The translations under genes were made by a program, and so were the position numbers. From contig JAPPNJ010000038.1 of NCBI GenBank assembly GCA_028818705.1, forward strand, positions 1-34,722: a stretch of DNA of 34,722 bases, in the 5' to 3' direction. How positions within the stretch are numbered: position 1 is the stretch's first letter; each line of letters starts with the position of its first letter. The DNA is from Candidatus Poribacteria bacterium. Lineage in GTDB: Bacteria; Poribacteria; WGA-4E; WGA-3G. Below are positions 8,393 to 17,649 of the stretch, piece by piece. The notes beneath the pieces are model-generated. The model saw nothing but the letters and a program-made list of their open reading frames with translations, did not search any database and was not told the DNA's origin.

Positions 8393-9943
8393 ATGAAATA
8401 TTTCACCTACTTTGGAAACCATCTTATCAATGCGAAACTGCCGGATAATTCAGAGGTTTATTATGCCAAGCCGCCTCTGCCGGGAATTAAGCGCGCAGCA
8501 CTGAGTGAACACACGCAACACGCCTTTGAAAACCCACTTGAGATGCCACCGCTGCGCGAACTCGTCAACGGCAACGCAAAGGTCCTTATCCTGTTCGACG
8601 ATAACTGCCAACCCTTTCCAGCCACAAAAAAGCCGGATATGCGGCAGATTATGATTGAGACGCTCCTGAAGATGCTCTACGGGTACGGTGTGGAGAAAAA
8701 GAATATCGAACTGATTTGTGCTGTCGCGCTGCACCGTAAGATGAAAGAACACGAACTCGCTTATATGCTCGGCAAAGACATCATGGACGAGTTCTATCCG
8801 CACCAACTCCGAAACTTCGATGCAGAAGATGCCGACCAGATTGTTGAGGTAGGACACACAGAAAAAGACGAAATCGTTGAGACCGATAAAGCAGTACTCG
8901 AAGCCGATCTTGTGATTTACGTCGATATGATACAGATTCCGCTTAACGGTGGACACAAATCCGTCGCCGTGGGTCTCGGCACGTATAACTCCATCGCGCC
9001 ACACCACTCACCACACATGACAGCAGAGAGTCCGCACGTGATGCAACCCGAAGGTTCACACATGCACGCTTGTATTGAGCGGATGAGTCGTCTTATTCAG
9101 AAAGAGACCCCCATCTTAGTGCTTGAAGCAGCGATGAATGGTGCAATCTACCCCTTCCACCTCCGCTACGTCGGAAAGCCGAACAGTGACTGCAACATCG
9201 CCGAAAAGGTTATTAAAACCTTCACACCGGCGACCTTATCGCTTTTGCCAGAATCCGTACGCTACAATATTCTCAAAAGCGTCCGAACGGACTACGAACC
9301 GATACAGATCAACGCAGGCGACATCGATGCCGTTCACGCGAGAACATTGGAGTCAATGAAGGATCAGTTGGCAATAGACATCCCGCGTCAGTTTAGTACA
9401 CTGGTGTTTGGACTCCCCGATATGAGTCCGTACGCCGTGGATGCGCGTATCAATCCTGTGTTGGTGGTCAGCGACATTTTGGGGTACGTCTTTAACTGGT
9501 TCTATAACAAACCGATCATCAAAAAGGGTGGCGTTGTGATCATCATGAACCCGACGTATGAGATCTTCCACGAAGAGTATCACGTGGCGTATAAGATGTT
9601 TTACGATGAGGTGCTTGCTGATACGACAGAACCGTTTGAGATGCAGCAGAAGTTTCAGGAGAAATACGCGAAGGATGAGTATCTCATCGACTGCTATCGA
9701 AACAAATTCGCGCATCACGGTTTCCATCCGTTCACGGTCTGGTATTGGGCGACGTATCCGCTGAAATACCTATCTAAAGTCATCCTTGTGGGGCCGAAGG
9801 AGCCGAGGGTTGCACAGCGATTGGGGGTTGATTGGGCAAAGAACTTAGACGACGCGCTCGCGATGGCACGCGAAATCTCCGGTGATGATGATGTCGTTGC
9901 TTTGACAATGCCGCCGTTTTTCTACGCAAATGTCGGGGACTAA
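8393..9943 (+). CDS. LarA-like nickel-pincer racemase family protein (DUF2088)
   Basis: A 516-residue cytosolic protein of the lactate racemase (LarA) family, whose founding member interconverts L- and D-lactate with a nickel pincer nucleotide. Three LarA active-site positions have matches: His114 in VALHR (LarA His108), Lys189 in GGHKS (LarA Lys184, which holds the cofactor) and His205 in APHHSPH (LarA His200). The position matching LarA His174 appears to be methionine (about residue 179), so this is a divergent member and may act on another 2-hydroxy acid or polyol. It is about 90 residues longer than LarA. No larB, larC or larE is seen nearby. There is no clear ribosome-binding site. The methyltransferase gene follows after 25 bases. 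Confidence 0.75.
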   Translation: MKYFTYFGNHLINAKLPDNSEVYYAKPPLPGIKRAALSEHTQHAFENPLEMPPLRELVNGNAKVLILFDDNCQPFPATKKPDMRQIMIETLLKMLYGYGVEKKNIELICAVALHRKMKEHELAYMLGKDIMDEFYPHQLRNFDAEDADQIVEVGHTEKDEIVETDKAVLEADLVIYVDMIQIPLNGGHKSVAVGLGTYNSIAPHHSPHMTAESPHVMQPEGSHMHACIERMSRLIQKETPILVLEAAMNGAIYPFHLRYVGKPNSDCNIAEKVIKTFTPATLSLLPESVRYNILKSVRTDYEPIQINAGDIDAVHARTLESMKDQLAIDIPRQFSTLVFGLPDMSPYAVDARINPVLVVSDILGYVFNWFYNKPIIKKGGVVIIMNPTYEIFHEEYHVAYKMFYDEVLADTTEPFEMQQKFQEKYAKDEYLIDCYRNKFAHHGFHPFTVWYWATYPLKYLSKVILVGPKEPRVAQRLGVDWAKNLDDALAMAREISGDDDVVALTMPPFFYANVGD

Positions 9944-9968
9944 ATAATAAAAAAGACAGAGGGAGTAT

Positions 9969-11000
9969 ATGAAAGAGACAGACATATTGATACCTACAAG
10001 TACGATCGGAAGTTACGCACCACCGAGTTGGCTGTGCGTGACACTTGAGGCAATCGGACGTGGAGAACTCGGTGAAACCGACATCAACGAAACCCTTGAC
10101 GACGCAGTCCGAACCGCCATCGCTGACCAAGAACGCGCTGGCGTTGATATTGTCACAGAAGGTGAGATGCGCCGACAGGACTTCGTGCTCGGTTTTTATG
10201 AACGGTTCCCTGGGTTAGAGCAACTCCCCGCGCCGAGAACACAGGGTCCCGATGGACATGATCAACGCGGTAAATGGCTGCCATCGGTTCCGCTTGCAGC
10301 CCCCGATGGCCTCGGTATCCTCCCAGAATTTGCGTTTGCGAAAAACGAAACGACGAAACCGCTCAAAGTAACATGCCCAGGTCCGTTTACACTCTCAGGA
10401 CGCATCCAGACAGGTGGTATCTACAAAGAACGCCTTGAAGTTGCTTATGCTTGTGCGGAGATTATCAATACAGAACTTCGACAGCTTGTGGCAGCAGGTG
10501 CGGAGTTTATCCAATTAGATGAACCCTCTTACGCTGTTTATCCCGATAGACCGCAGGAATTTGTGAAGTTGTTCAACCACACGGTTGAAGGTGTTTCTGC
10601 TAAGATTGGATTGCATATCTGTTTCGGAAACTACCGCGGCAGGGCAGTCGGTAAACGTTCCTATCGTCCGCTTTTCCCGCATATCCTTGAAGCAGCGTTC
10701 GATCAACTTGCTTTGGAATTTGCCAACCGAGAGATGGCAGAAATCGGATTGTGGAGCGAATTTCCAAATGACAAAGAACTCGCTGCGGGGCTCATCGATG
10801 TCAAAAACTACTATGTAGAAACAGCAGAGGATGTCGCGGCACTGCTCCGAGAAGCCCTCGAGCATGTACGTCCTGAAAAACTTGCGATTACACCGGATTG
10901 CGGCTTCAGCCAAACAGCGCGGTGGGCAGCCGCCGCCAAATTGAAAACAATGGTCGCCGGTACAGAAATCGTCCGCCGAGAACTCACAGGAGCAGAATAA
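9969..11000 (+). CDS. MetE C-terminal-like, zinc-dependent methyltransferase
   Basis: A 343-residue single-domain protein matching the C-terminal catalytic barrel of cobalamin-independent methionine synthase, which moves a methyl group to homocysteine. Seen: an opening TSTIGSY, Asp184 in IQLDEP (substrate amine site), zinc ligands His216 and Cys218 in HICFGN, the probable Glu250 in ALEFANRE, and Cys311 in TPDCGF. The N-terminal half of full MetE is absent, so it belongs to the short core-MetE-like group; the methyl donor may be something other than folate. The ribosome-binding site GAGGGAG is just upstream. It is 25 bases after the LarA-like gene and 7 bases before the ClpX-like gene, so the three are probably one operon. 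Confidence 0.85.
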   Translation: MKETDILIPTSTIGSYAPPSWLCVTLEAIGRGELGETDINETLDDAVRTAIADQERAGVDIVTEGEMRRQDFVLGFYERFPGLEQLPAPRTQGPDGHDQRGKWLPSVPLAAPDGLGILPEFAFAKNETTKPLKVTCPGPFTLSGRIQTGGIYKERLEVAYACAEIINTELRQLVAAGAEFIQLDEPSYAVYPDRPQEFVKLFNHTVEGVSAKIGLHICFGNYRGRAVGKRSYRPLFPHILEAAFDQLALEFANREMAEIGLWSEFPNDKELAAGLIDVKNYYVETAEDVAALLREALEHVRPEKLAITPDCGFSQTARWAAAAKLKTMVAGTEIVRRELTGAE

Positions 11001-11007
11001 TAAAACG

Positions 11008-12573
11008 ATGAACACGAACAAAAAAATCCCCACACCCCAAGAAATTGAGAAGGAATTCCAAGAGTATTTGGAAAAGAAATATGGTGGCACTGTCCGCGTG
11101 ATGAACGCGACCGCTACCGAACCGACCCCTGAAGGAGAAGCGGAGACCCCCGAACCGAAAAAGACCTTCGATTTGAAGTTTGATCTCAAACCGAGGGAGA
11201 TTAAGCAATACCTCGACCGGTACGTGATTAAGCAGGACGAAGCGAAGAAAGCACTTGCCATCGCTGTCTGCGACCACTATAACCACGTGCGAGAATGCCA
11301 TGAAAATCCCGATGCTGCCGACACCGACTATTCAAAACAGAATATCGTCATGCTCGGTCCGACAGGTGTTGGTAAGACCTATCTTATCCGACATATCGCC
11401 AAACTCATCGGGGTGCCGTTTGTCAAAGCGGATGCGACCCGATTCAGTGAGACGGGTTACGTCGGTGCGAATGTAGACGACTTAATCCGTGAATTGGTAA
11501 CACAAGCCGATGACAATCTCGAATTGGCACAATACGGCATTATCTACCTCGATGAAGCGGACAAAATCTCGACACCGCCGAATATTATCGGACGCGATGT
11601 GAGTGGGCGCGGTGTGCAAATCGGACTCCTCAAATTGATGGAAGAGACCGAAGTGGATCTACGTGCGGGAAACGATGTCGCCTCTCAGATGCGTGCCGCG
11701 ATGGAATTTCAGAAAAGCGGTAAAGTTGACAAAGAGGTTATTAATACACGCCATATCCTGTTTATCATCAGCGGTGCGTTTACCGGTATGGAGAAGATCA
11801 TCAAAAAACGGATGCATCAAAGCCGGATAGGGTTCAACGCTGAAATCGCCAGCCAAACAGATGATGCCTCACAGTATCTTGAGGATGTCACCCCGAAGGA
11901 TTTCATCGACTTCGGCTTTGAACCTGAGTTCATCGGACGCCTCCCCGTGCATGTTGTTTGTAATGAACTTGCGGTAGACGACCTTTTCCACATTCTGAAA
12001 CATTCCGAAGGCTCTATTATTCGGCAGTATGAAAACGCTTTCCGTGCGTATGGGATCAGAGTCCTGTTTTCCAATAACGGTCTACGCCGCATCGCTGAAA
12101 AAGCGATTGAGCAGAAAACCGGTGCGCGCGCCTTAATGACAGTCTGCGAAAAGGTTTTACGCGACTATAAATTTGAACTGCCCTCCACCGGCGTTAGTGA
12201 ATTCGTCGTCACGGACGCGGTTGTAGATGCGCCAGATGTTGAACTCAAGTGCATCACCGAAGATGCCGATTACAATCGTAGGACGGTGATGCACGAGCAA
12301 ATCCGCCGGTATGAGGCACAGTTTTACGCTGAACACCAGTTACAGATTCAATTCGATGCCGAAGCCACTGCGCTTATCTGTGAACGTGCAATGGCAGACA
12401 CAACAGAGGTACAACAGATCTGTGACCAACTCCTTGAAAGTTACCAGCACGGTTTGAACCTTATCAAGCAGAACACAGGGCAGACCGTGTTCACCTTTCC
12501 AAAAGGAGTCGTAGAAAACCCGGATCAGGTGCTTGAAGAGTGGATTCGCGCATCATATACCACAAAGCGTTGA
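11008..12573 (+). CDS. ClpX-like AAA+ unfoldase lacking the zinc-binding domain
   Basis: A 521-residue ATP-dependent unfoldase related to ClpX. Walker A is GPTGVGKT (117-124), pore loop GYVG (150-153), Walker B IIYLDEAD (178-185), arginine finger region FIGRLPV (Arg311) and sensor 2 TGAR (371-374). The loop RIGF (273-276) matches the IGF motif that docks ClpX onto ClpP, so a peptidase partner is expected, but no clpP is in this window. The cysteine-rich N-terminal domain of ClpX is missing; instead there are about 55 residues rich in Glu, Thr and Pro. After the usual C-terminal lid, about 120 more residues follow, containing a second lid-like stretch (FDAEATALICERA). It is therefore a variant with altered substrate or adaptor choice rather than housekeeping clpX. 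It starts 7 bases after the methyltransferase gene. Confidence 0.83.
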   Translation: MNTNKKIPTPQEIEKEFQEYLEKKYGGTVRVMNATATEPTPEGEAETPEPKKTFDLKFDLKPREIKQYLDRYVIKQDEAKKALAIAVCDHYNHVRECHENPDAADTDYSKQNIVMLGPTGVGKTYLIRHIAKLIGVPFVKADATRFSETGYVGANVDDLIRELVTQADDNLELAQYGIIYLDEADKISTPPNIIGRDVSGRGVQIGLLKLMEETEVDLRAGNDVASQMRAAMEFQKSGKVDKEVINTRHILFIISGAFTGMEKIIKKRMHQSRIGFNAEIASQTDDASQYLEDVTPKDFIDFGFEPEFIGRLPVHVVCNELAVDDLFHILKHSEGSIIRQYENAFRAYGIRVLFSNNGLRRIAEKAIEQKTGARALMTVCEKVLRDYKFELPSTGVSEFVVTDAVVDAPDVELKCITEDADYNRRTVMHEQIRRYEAQFYAEHQLQIQFDAEATALICERAMADTTEVQQICDQLLESYQHGLNLIKQNTGQTVFTFPKGVVENPDQVLEEWIRASYTTKR

Positions 12574-12576
12574 GAA

Positions 12577-12630
12577 TAGCCATCAGCCGTCACCGTCAGC
12601 TATCGGCAGAAATAGCCGTCACCCATAAAT
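12577..12630 (+). repeat. Degenerate CCGTCA-type intergenic repeats
   Basis: Units of AGCCATCAGCCGTCA and AGCTATCGGC type repeat in the 79-base gap before the HemQ-like gene. They belong to the same loose family as the repeats at 703-731 and 19407-19553. Confidence 0.55.
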
Positions 12631-12652
12631 CGGAAAGCCACTATAAAAAATT

Positions 12653-13399
12653 ATGAACACCGAACAAAAGAGACCGCCACGACCAGAACCGGTAGACCTA
12701 CGAGAAATCGGGGCACCGATTGATGGCGAACCCCAGGTTAGCGACCGCCGCCTGTTCTTCCAACTCCATGTCTTTGGAGGCTGCTCAGACACATATCGTA
12801 TCATTGAAACACTTGAAAAGAGCAGCTTGAACGCTGTCCTATATGACGATCTCAACCATCCAACAGGGATTGGCATGCTTTTCATTACGGAAGACCCAGC
12901 GGTATTAACAACAAAAGTACGAGATCTATTGGCGGGCCTCCAACACGATACCAAACTCTCATACCGTCCGGCAATGACGATGATCGGTCGTACGTACGCA
13001 AGCGGTAGAGAACCGAATTTGGCAGAGTGGCTCCTCAACAGACCGCTTCAAAACGCTCTTAACCCCGACTTTCCGTGGGCGATTTGGTATCCGTTGCGTC
13101 GGAACCCGGAATTTTATCGGCTTGAACACCGCGAACGCGGGCGGATTTTAGGTGAACACGCGATGCTCGGTCGAAGTTACGCCGCGGGTGGATACGCAAG
13201 CGACATCCGATTGGCATGCTTCGGGTTAGATACGAATGATAACGAATTTGTTATCGGTTTAGTCGGTGCCGAATTATATCCGTTATCGCGGTTGATACAA
13301 GATATGCGTCAAACGGAGCAGACGACCAAATACATCGAATCCCTCGGTCCCTTCTTTATCGGAAAGGTTCGGAAACAATTCACCAAGCGTTCTCTGTAA
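12653..13399 (+). CDS. Chlorite dismutase / HemQ family heme protein
   Basis: A 248-residue protein of the chlorite dismutase superfamily. In Gram-positive bacteria HemQ decarboxylates coproheme to heme; true chlorite dismutases degrade chlorite. Seen in the C-terminal half: WAIWYPLRRNPEFYRL (Tyr146, matching the catalytic tyrosine of HemQ), GEHAMLGRSYA with the likely heme ligand His169, then IRLACFGLDTNDNEFVIGL and a terminal GPFFIGK. The distal arginine of chlorite dismutases could not be placed, so the HemQ-type role is favoured. No other heme genes are in view. It starts without a clear ribosome-binding site and is followed after 36 bases by the GldF-like gene, where an ABC ATPase gene would normally be expected. 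Confidence 0.82.
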   Translation: MNTEQKRPPRPEPVDLREIGAPIDGEPQVSDRRLFFQLHVFGGCSDTYRIIETLEKSSLNAVLYDDLNHPTGIGMLFITEDPAVLTTKVRDLLAGLQHDTKLSYRPAMTMIGRTYASGREPNLAEWLLNRPLQNALNPDFPWAIWYPLRRNPEFYRLEHRERGRILGEHAMLGRSYAAGGYASDIRLACFGLDTNDNEFVIGLVGAELYPLSRLIQDMRQTEQTTKYIESLGPFFIGKVRKQFTKRSL

Positions 13400-13435
13400 C
13401 GCCACTAACAACTGATTCCTGATAACTAAACATCC

Positions 13436-14161
13436 ATGAGAAACATTCTTGCAGTTTGCGCGAAAGAACTCTACACCTATTTCGTTTCACCGATCGCCTA
13501 TTTCGTCTGCTTTGTCTTCACAGCAATTTTAGGGTTTCTTTTCTCCATCATACTCATTACTACAAGCGGACAAGATGGAACTGGCGCGCAGGTGATGTCA
13601 ACGCTTTTCGGCAACATGGCAATCATCTTGCTCTTTTTTACGCCGGTATTGACGATGAAACTCTTTGCAGAAGAGCGGAAATCAGGAACAATTGAACTCC
13701 TCCTCACTTCACCGATTACAGACGGACAGGTAGTCCTCGGCAAATTTCTCGCGAGTTGGACACTGCTACTTATAATGCTCGCCTTGACGCTCTTTTTTCC
13801 GCTCTTGGTGCAACGGTTTGGCCCCTTGGATAGCGGAGCACTTTTGAGCGGTTATTTTGGTGTTATCCTTATCGGTTCCTCTTTCCTTGCTTTAGGGTTA
13901 CTCATGTCGTCAATGTGTAAAAATCAACTCGTTGCAGCTCTGACGAGCTTTGGTATCCTCATAACATTATGGGTCATCGGTTCGCTCTCATCTCAATACG
14001 GAGCTGTCGGGAAATTTCTGAGCTATCTGTCGTTGCTCGAACACTATGACGATTTTGGGCGGGGGGTTATTTTGATTAAAGATGTTATCTATCATGCGAG
14101 TTTTACAGGTGTCTGCCTGTTTGCGACGTTCAAGTCCATTGAGTCATCCAAATGGAGATAA
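13436..14161 (+). CDS. ABC-2 type permease, GldF-like
   Basis: A 241-residue membrane protein with six predicted helices, resembling the GldF/NosY-type ABC-2 permeases. Family signs are the N-terminal AVCAKELYTYFVSPIAY, the cytosolic MKLFAEERKSGTIELLLTSP (coupling helix region) and the DGQVVLGKFLASW segment. With the next two genes it makes the GldF-GldG-DUF4340 set found in many non-gliding bacteria, where substrate is unknown. The partner ATPase (GldA-like) is not encoded in this window. The stop is three bases before the next start. Confidence 0.88.
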   Translation: MRNILAVCAKELYTYFVSPIAYFVCFVFTAILGFLFSIILITTSGQDGTGAQVMSTLFGNMAIILLFFTPVLTMKLFAEERKSGTIELLLTSPITDGQVVLGKFLASWTLLLIMLALTLFFPLLVQRFGPLDSGALLSGYFGVILIGSSFLALGLLMSSMCKNQLVAALTSFGILITLWVIGSLSSQYGAVGKFLSYLSLLEHYDDFGRGVILIKDVIYHASFTGVCLFATFKSIESSKWR

Positions 14162-14164
14162 GAG

Positions 14165-15817
14165 ATGCCGAGCAAAAACGCTATAGGACCGCTGTTTGGG
14201 TTCCTCGCCTTAATCTTCGGTTTCGCTGCAATGGTAAGCCTGCTTTTTGGCGAAAGAACTGTTTTTTGGATTTTGCTACTCCTCTGCGCGACTGCATTGG
14301 TTATTTTTGCACGACTGCGATTTGCTGACTTTGTTAACTTTTTTACCAGCCGTCAAGCGCGTTACGGTGCAAATGTCGCGCTAAGTATCGTTGGCGTTAT
14401 CGGTATAGCCGTCTTCGTCAACGCTATTGTTGCCCAGCGGTTCGATAAAAGGACTGACCTGACGCGCGACCGACTGTATAGCCTCTCAGAACCGACCCAA
14501 AAAATTCTCAAATCTCTTAACATTGAGATTCAGGTAACCACATTTATAAGCGAGAGGGCGGTTTCGGCGGCAGCCCGACAACACACGATAGAGACGTTAG
14601 AACTGTATCAGCGTGAAACTGACTTTTTAACGATCACCCATGCGAATCCGTACATTGACATTCAACTTGTAGAGAAGTATAATATTCGCAGAGATGGAAC
14701 AGTCATTTTTGAGACACTCGGACAGAAACCAGAAAAGGTCACGATACTTGAAGAGCAGAAATTCACAAGTGCCATCCTCAAACTCATCCGAAAAAAGACA
14801 AAGAAAATCTATTTTACTGTTGGTCACGAAGAACGCTCCTTGGACGATTTCAACAGTGCAGGGTATAGCGAAGTGAAAGCAGAGCTCGAAAGTCAGAATT
14901 ATGTTGCAGCCTCTTTGTCACTTCTGACGCAACCCGCCGTTCCAGCAGATTGTGAGGTGCTTGTCATTGCCGGTCCAAAAAATGCGTTGACTTCCCACGA
15001 AATCGGATTGGTGTCAAGATACCTCGCGCAGAACGGGAAACTGCTCCTATTGCTCGATCCATCAGTAACTTCCGCAAAAGATGTGAACAAAGGCCTCGTT
15101 CAACTGATGAAAAGATGGGGGATAGCCATAGGCAACGACTTGGTAGTTGATAGAGTCAGCTCTGTTTTCGAGCTGGGACCTGCAGCGCCTTTCTCAAGTT
15201 TTGAACCGCATGACATCACTCGCGCTGCTATGCAGGTAGAAATGCCGTTCCCGTTTACCCGTTCCGTTACGCCACTGGAAAATCGCAAAGCCACAGATAG
15301 CGCAGGAAAACCTGCACTGGATGTGAAAAGCCTTGCAAAAACTATGAATCCGACGGGTGTGAGCTGGGCGGAAACGGAACGTAAACCCGATGAAACCTTC
15401 AATACAGATGCATACACGCCTGGATTAGATATGCCGGGCCCTATATCTATTGCAGTCGCAGCTGAAAAGAAAAATGAACCGCGTCCACCAGCCACAAGTT
15501 CTCAAAGTGAAAATACAGTGCCTGAAACGGCAGAAAGTCCGACGCGAATCGTTGTTTTCGGGGATTCAGACTTTGCGACAAACCTCTTTTTCCGATCCGC
15601 AAGTCGCGACCTGTTTTTAGCGACAATCAATTGGCTCACATTAGAGGAAGACCTCATCGCCATCCGCCCGATTGATATGAGGCAACAAGCCTTACGTCAG
15701 ATGGCTGTCCAAGATATCCGTCTCGTGCAGATGACCTCTGTCTTTCTTATCCCTTTAATTGTGTTCCTTGCCGGGTTAATCGTCTGGTGGCAACGCCGCG
15801 AAGGAGGGAGCGCGTGA
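14165..15817 (+). CDS. GldG-like ABC auxiliary membrane protein
   Basis: A 550-residue GldG-type protein. Three hydrophobic segments lie in the first 95 residues, then a large outside domain (TDLTRDRLYSLSEPTQKILKSL, FTVGHEERSLDDF, KLLLLLDPSVTS) and a final membrane helix at about 527-547. The extracytoplasmic domain is the uncharacterised ABC-transport auxiliary fold. Residues about 395-465 look like a low-complexity Pro/Thr/Glu linker. The gene sits between the permease and the DUF4340 gene; its TGA overlaps the next GTG start, so translation is probably coupled. Confidence 0.87.
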   Translation: MPSKNAIGPLFGFLALIFGFAAMVSLLFGERTVFWILLLLCATALVIFARLRFADFVNFFTSRQARYGANVALSIVGVIGIAVFVNAIVAQRFDKRTDLTRDRLYSLSEPTQKILKSLNIEIQVTTFISERAVSAAARQHTIETLELYQRETDFLTITHANPYIDIQLVEKYNIRRDGTVIFETLGQKPEKVTILEEQKFTSAILKLIRKKTKKIYFTVGHEERSLDDFNSAGYSEVKAELESQNYVAASLSLLTQPAVPADCEVLVIAGPKNALTSHEIGLVSRYLAQNGKLLLLLDPSVTSAKDVNKGLVQLMKRWGIAIGNDLVVDRVSSVFELGPAAPFSSFEPHDITRAAMQVEMPFPFTRSVTPLENRKATDSAGKPALDVKSLAKTMNPTGVSWAETERKPDETFNTDAYTPGLDMPGPISIAVAAEKKNEPRPPATSSQSENTVPETAESPTRIVVFGDSDFATNLFFRSASRDLFLATINWLTLEEDLIAIRPIDMRQQALRQMAVQDIRLVQMTSVFLIPLIVFLAGLIVWWQRREGGSA

Positions 15818-17646
15818 ACTTTCGGACAACGCTTATCATCATTGTACTTCTCGCGGGCATTGGGGGGGCGTACTATCTGTTTTTTCAGGAACCGTCCGAT
15901 AAGGCAGTTGAAAACGAAAAGCCTCCGATTCATCAGGTCTACGGCGTGACACGCGATGCGGTTCAACAGGTGGAAATCGCGTTTGCAGATGCCGCATATC
16001 AAGACCTAAAATTGGTAAAAGATACAACCGACAACTGGCAGTTAGCAAGACCATTTCAGGCGGATGCTGACAGTGAAAAAGTCAGTCAGATGTTAGATGA
16101 CATCCTCAACAAACGCGTCAAGCAGACACTTGAAGTAACCGAGTTAGCACAGTATGGACTGGATACACCGAGTATAACGCTTTCGCTTTCGACAGAAGGA
16201 GACTTGCCAACAGCAACCTTTCTTATTGGCAAAAAGGCGATTAACTTCTCCGTTTATGTGAAGGAAAAGTCGGAAACACATATCTTTCTCATCGAATCCA
16301 GTGCACTTGACGACCTGACGAAATCGCCGACAGACCTCCGTGACCGGTCGGTTCTTAAATTCAATCCGGAAACGGTTTCAAGCATTCAGTTTAAACATAG
16401 GGCTGCAGGTTCTGCCTCCCAATCAAGCACCATTAATTGTGAAAAACGAGACGGGACATGGCACGTCAGACACCCGCTTGAAGCAAAAGCAGATACCCAA
16501 GACATTGAGGACCTTCTTTCGGAATTGCGATCGCTAAAAGTGTCAACCTTTGAAGCAGATGGTGCCGATACTAAGGTACAATTAGAAAAGTTAGAAAAGT
16601 CCGGTTTAGATGATCCACGTATTCAGGTAGAACTCACAGACGGAGATAAGACCTACGCGGTTAACATCGGTGCTTCAGTTGGATCGGAGACGGGAACACA
16701 GGGACGCGTCTATGTCAAGACTACCGTTTATCAAGATGCCGCCTACACTGTCGATGAAGGTATTTATCACCTTCTCAATAAATCTGTTTTTGATCTGCGC
16801 GATAAACGGGTCATTGACTTTCAACGTACCGATACAATTCGCATTGAAATCAAACAAGATAGAGAAACAACCGTTTGCACGAAAAACTTTGATAACATCT
16901 GGGAATTGCAAACGCCGACAGGGAAAATAAAAGCAGATGCTGAGGCGGTGGACGATCTACTTTTCGGGGTAGATTCCCTCGAAGCGGCTGCATTTGTTGA
17001 TGATTCTACCGGCAGGCTTGCCTCGTACGGATTAGCGACACCGTCAATTAAGGTCGCGTTCACGCAGCGCGGTGAAGAAGAGCCAACCGTTTTAAGCATC
17101 GGAACCTATACGCAGGACGGCACTGTCTATGTCAAAGCGGAGCAGTCTCCACAAGTCAGTCGCGTTAAACGCACCTTAATTGATAAGATTGCGCAAGGCA
17201 CAGCGTGGTTACGAGATAAACAGGTCCTCAACTTCCATATTGACGATGCGATTCGACTGACCTCAACCTTGGCTGGAGCACCTGCTTTCACGTGTCAACG
17301 TCTTGGAACCAACTGGCGGCTTACCACGCCGGTGCAAGAGGATGCAAACAACGCTGCAGTGAACGGCATCATCTACGCGCTTGATGATTTGATGGCAGCC
17401 GCATTCGTAGGGAGCAAATCCACACCGACCGATGCTGCCACAGGTTTCAGTAACCCGAATGTGCAGCTGACCGTCGAACTTCGGAATCAGAAAGTCTATA
17501 CCTTACAAGTTGGAAACCAGGTCGATGCGTCTGGTCGTTTCTATGCGCGGCTCCAACATGAACCGAATTTAATTTTTCTGCTCGATGCAGAACTCATTCC
17601 AAAACTGAAAACGACACTTGAGCTGATCCGTACTTCGGAAGAGTAA
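15814..17646 (+). CDS. DUF4340 repeat protein, membrane-anchored
   Basis: A 610-residue protein with one N-terminal membrane helix and a long outside region. Four repeats of one module are visible, each opening with a Trp-x-Leu/Val-x-x-Pro type strand (near WQLARP, WHVRHP, WELQTP, WRLTTP), followed by a helix ending in Leu-rich turns, then a YGL/GL-x-P-x-I strand, a G-type IGxY/IGK turn and a dLRDK element. Such DUF4340 repeats are typical downstream of gldG. The GTG at 15814 is chosen over upstream codons because AAGGAGGGAG (15801-15810) precedes it and the GTGA overlap with gldG is typical of coupling. Function with the GldF/GldG exporter is inferred from gene order. Confidence 0.88.
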   Translation: MNFRTTLIIIVLLAGIGGAYYLFFQEPSDKAVENEKPPIHQVYGVTRDAVQQVEIAFADAAYQDLKLVKDTTDNWQLARPFQADADSEKVSQMLDDILNKRVKQTLEVTELAQYGLDTPSITLSLSTEGDLPTATFLIGKKAINFSVYVKEKSETHIFLIESSALDDLTKSPTDLRDRSVLKFNPETVSSIQFKHRAAGSASQSSTINCEKRDGTWHVRHPLEAKADTQDIEDLLSELRSLKVSTFEADGADTKVQLEKLEKSGLDDPRIQVELTDGDKTYAVNIGASVGSETGTQGRVYVKTTVYQDAAYTVDEGIYHLLNKSVFDLRDKRVIDFQRTDTIRIEIKQDRETTVCTKNFDNIWELQTPTGKIKADAEAVDDLLFGVDSLEAAAFVDDSTGRLASYGLATPSIKVAFTQRGEEEPTVLSIGTYTQDGTVYVKAEQSPQVSRVKRTLIDKIAQGTAWLRDKQVLNFHIDDAIRLTSTLAGAPAFTCQRLGTNWRLTTPVQEDANNAAVNGIIYALDDLMAAAFVGSKSTPTDAATGFSNPNVQLTVELRNQKVYTLQVGNQVDASGRFYARLQHEPNLIFLLDAELIPKLKTTLELIRTSEE

Positions 17647-17649
17647 TGG

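Noticed and set aside
8450..9007. A long minus-strand frame of 185 codons
   Set aside because: It is antisense to the LarA-like gene, lacks a ribosome-binding site and shows no family features, while the plus strand has conserved active-site motifs.
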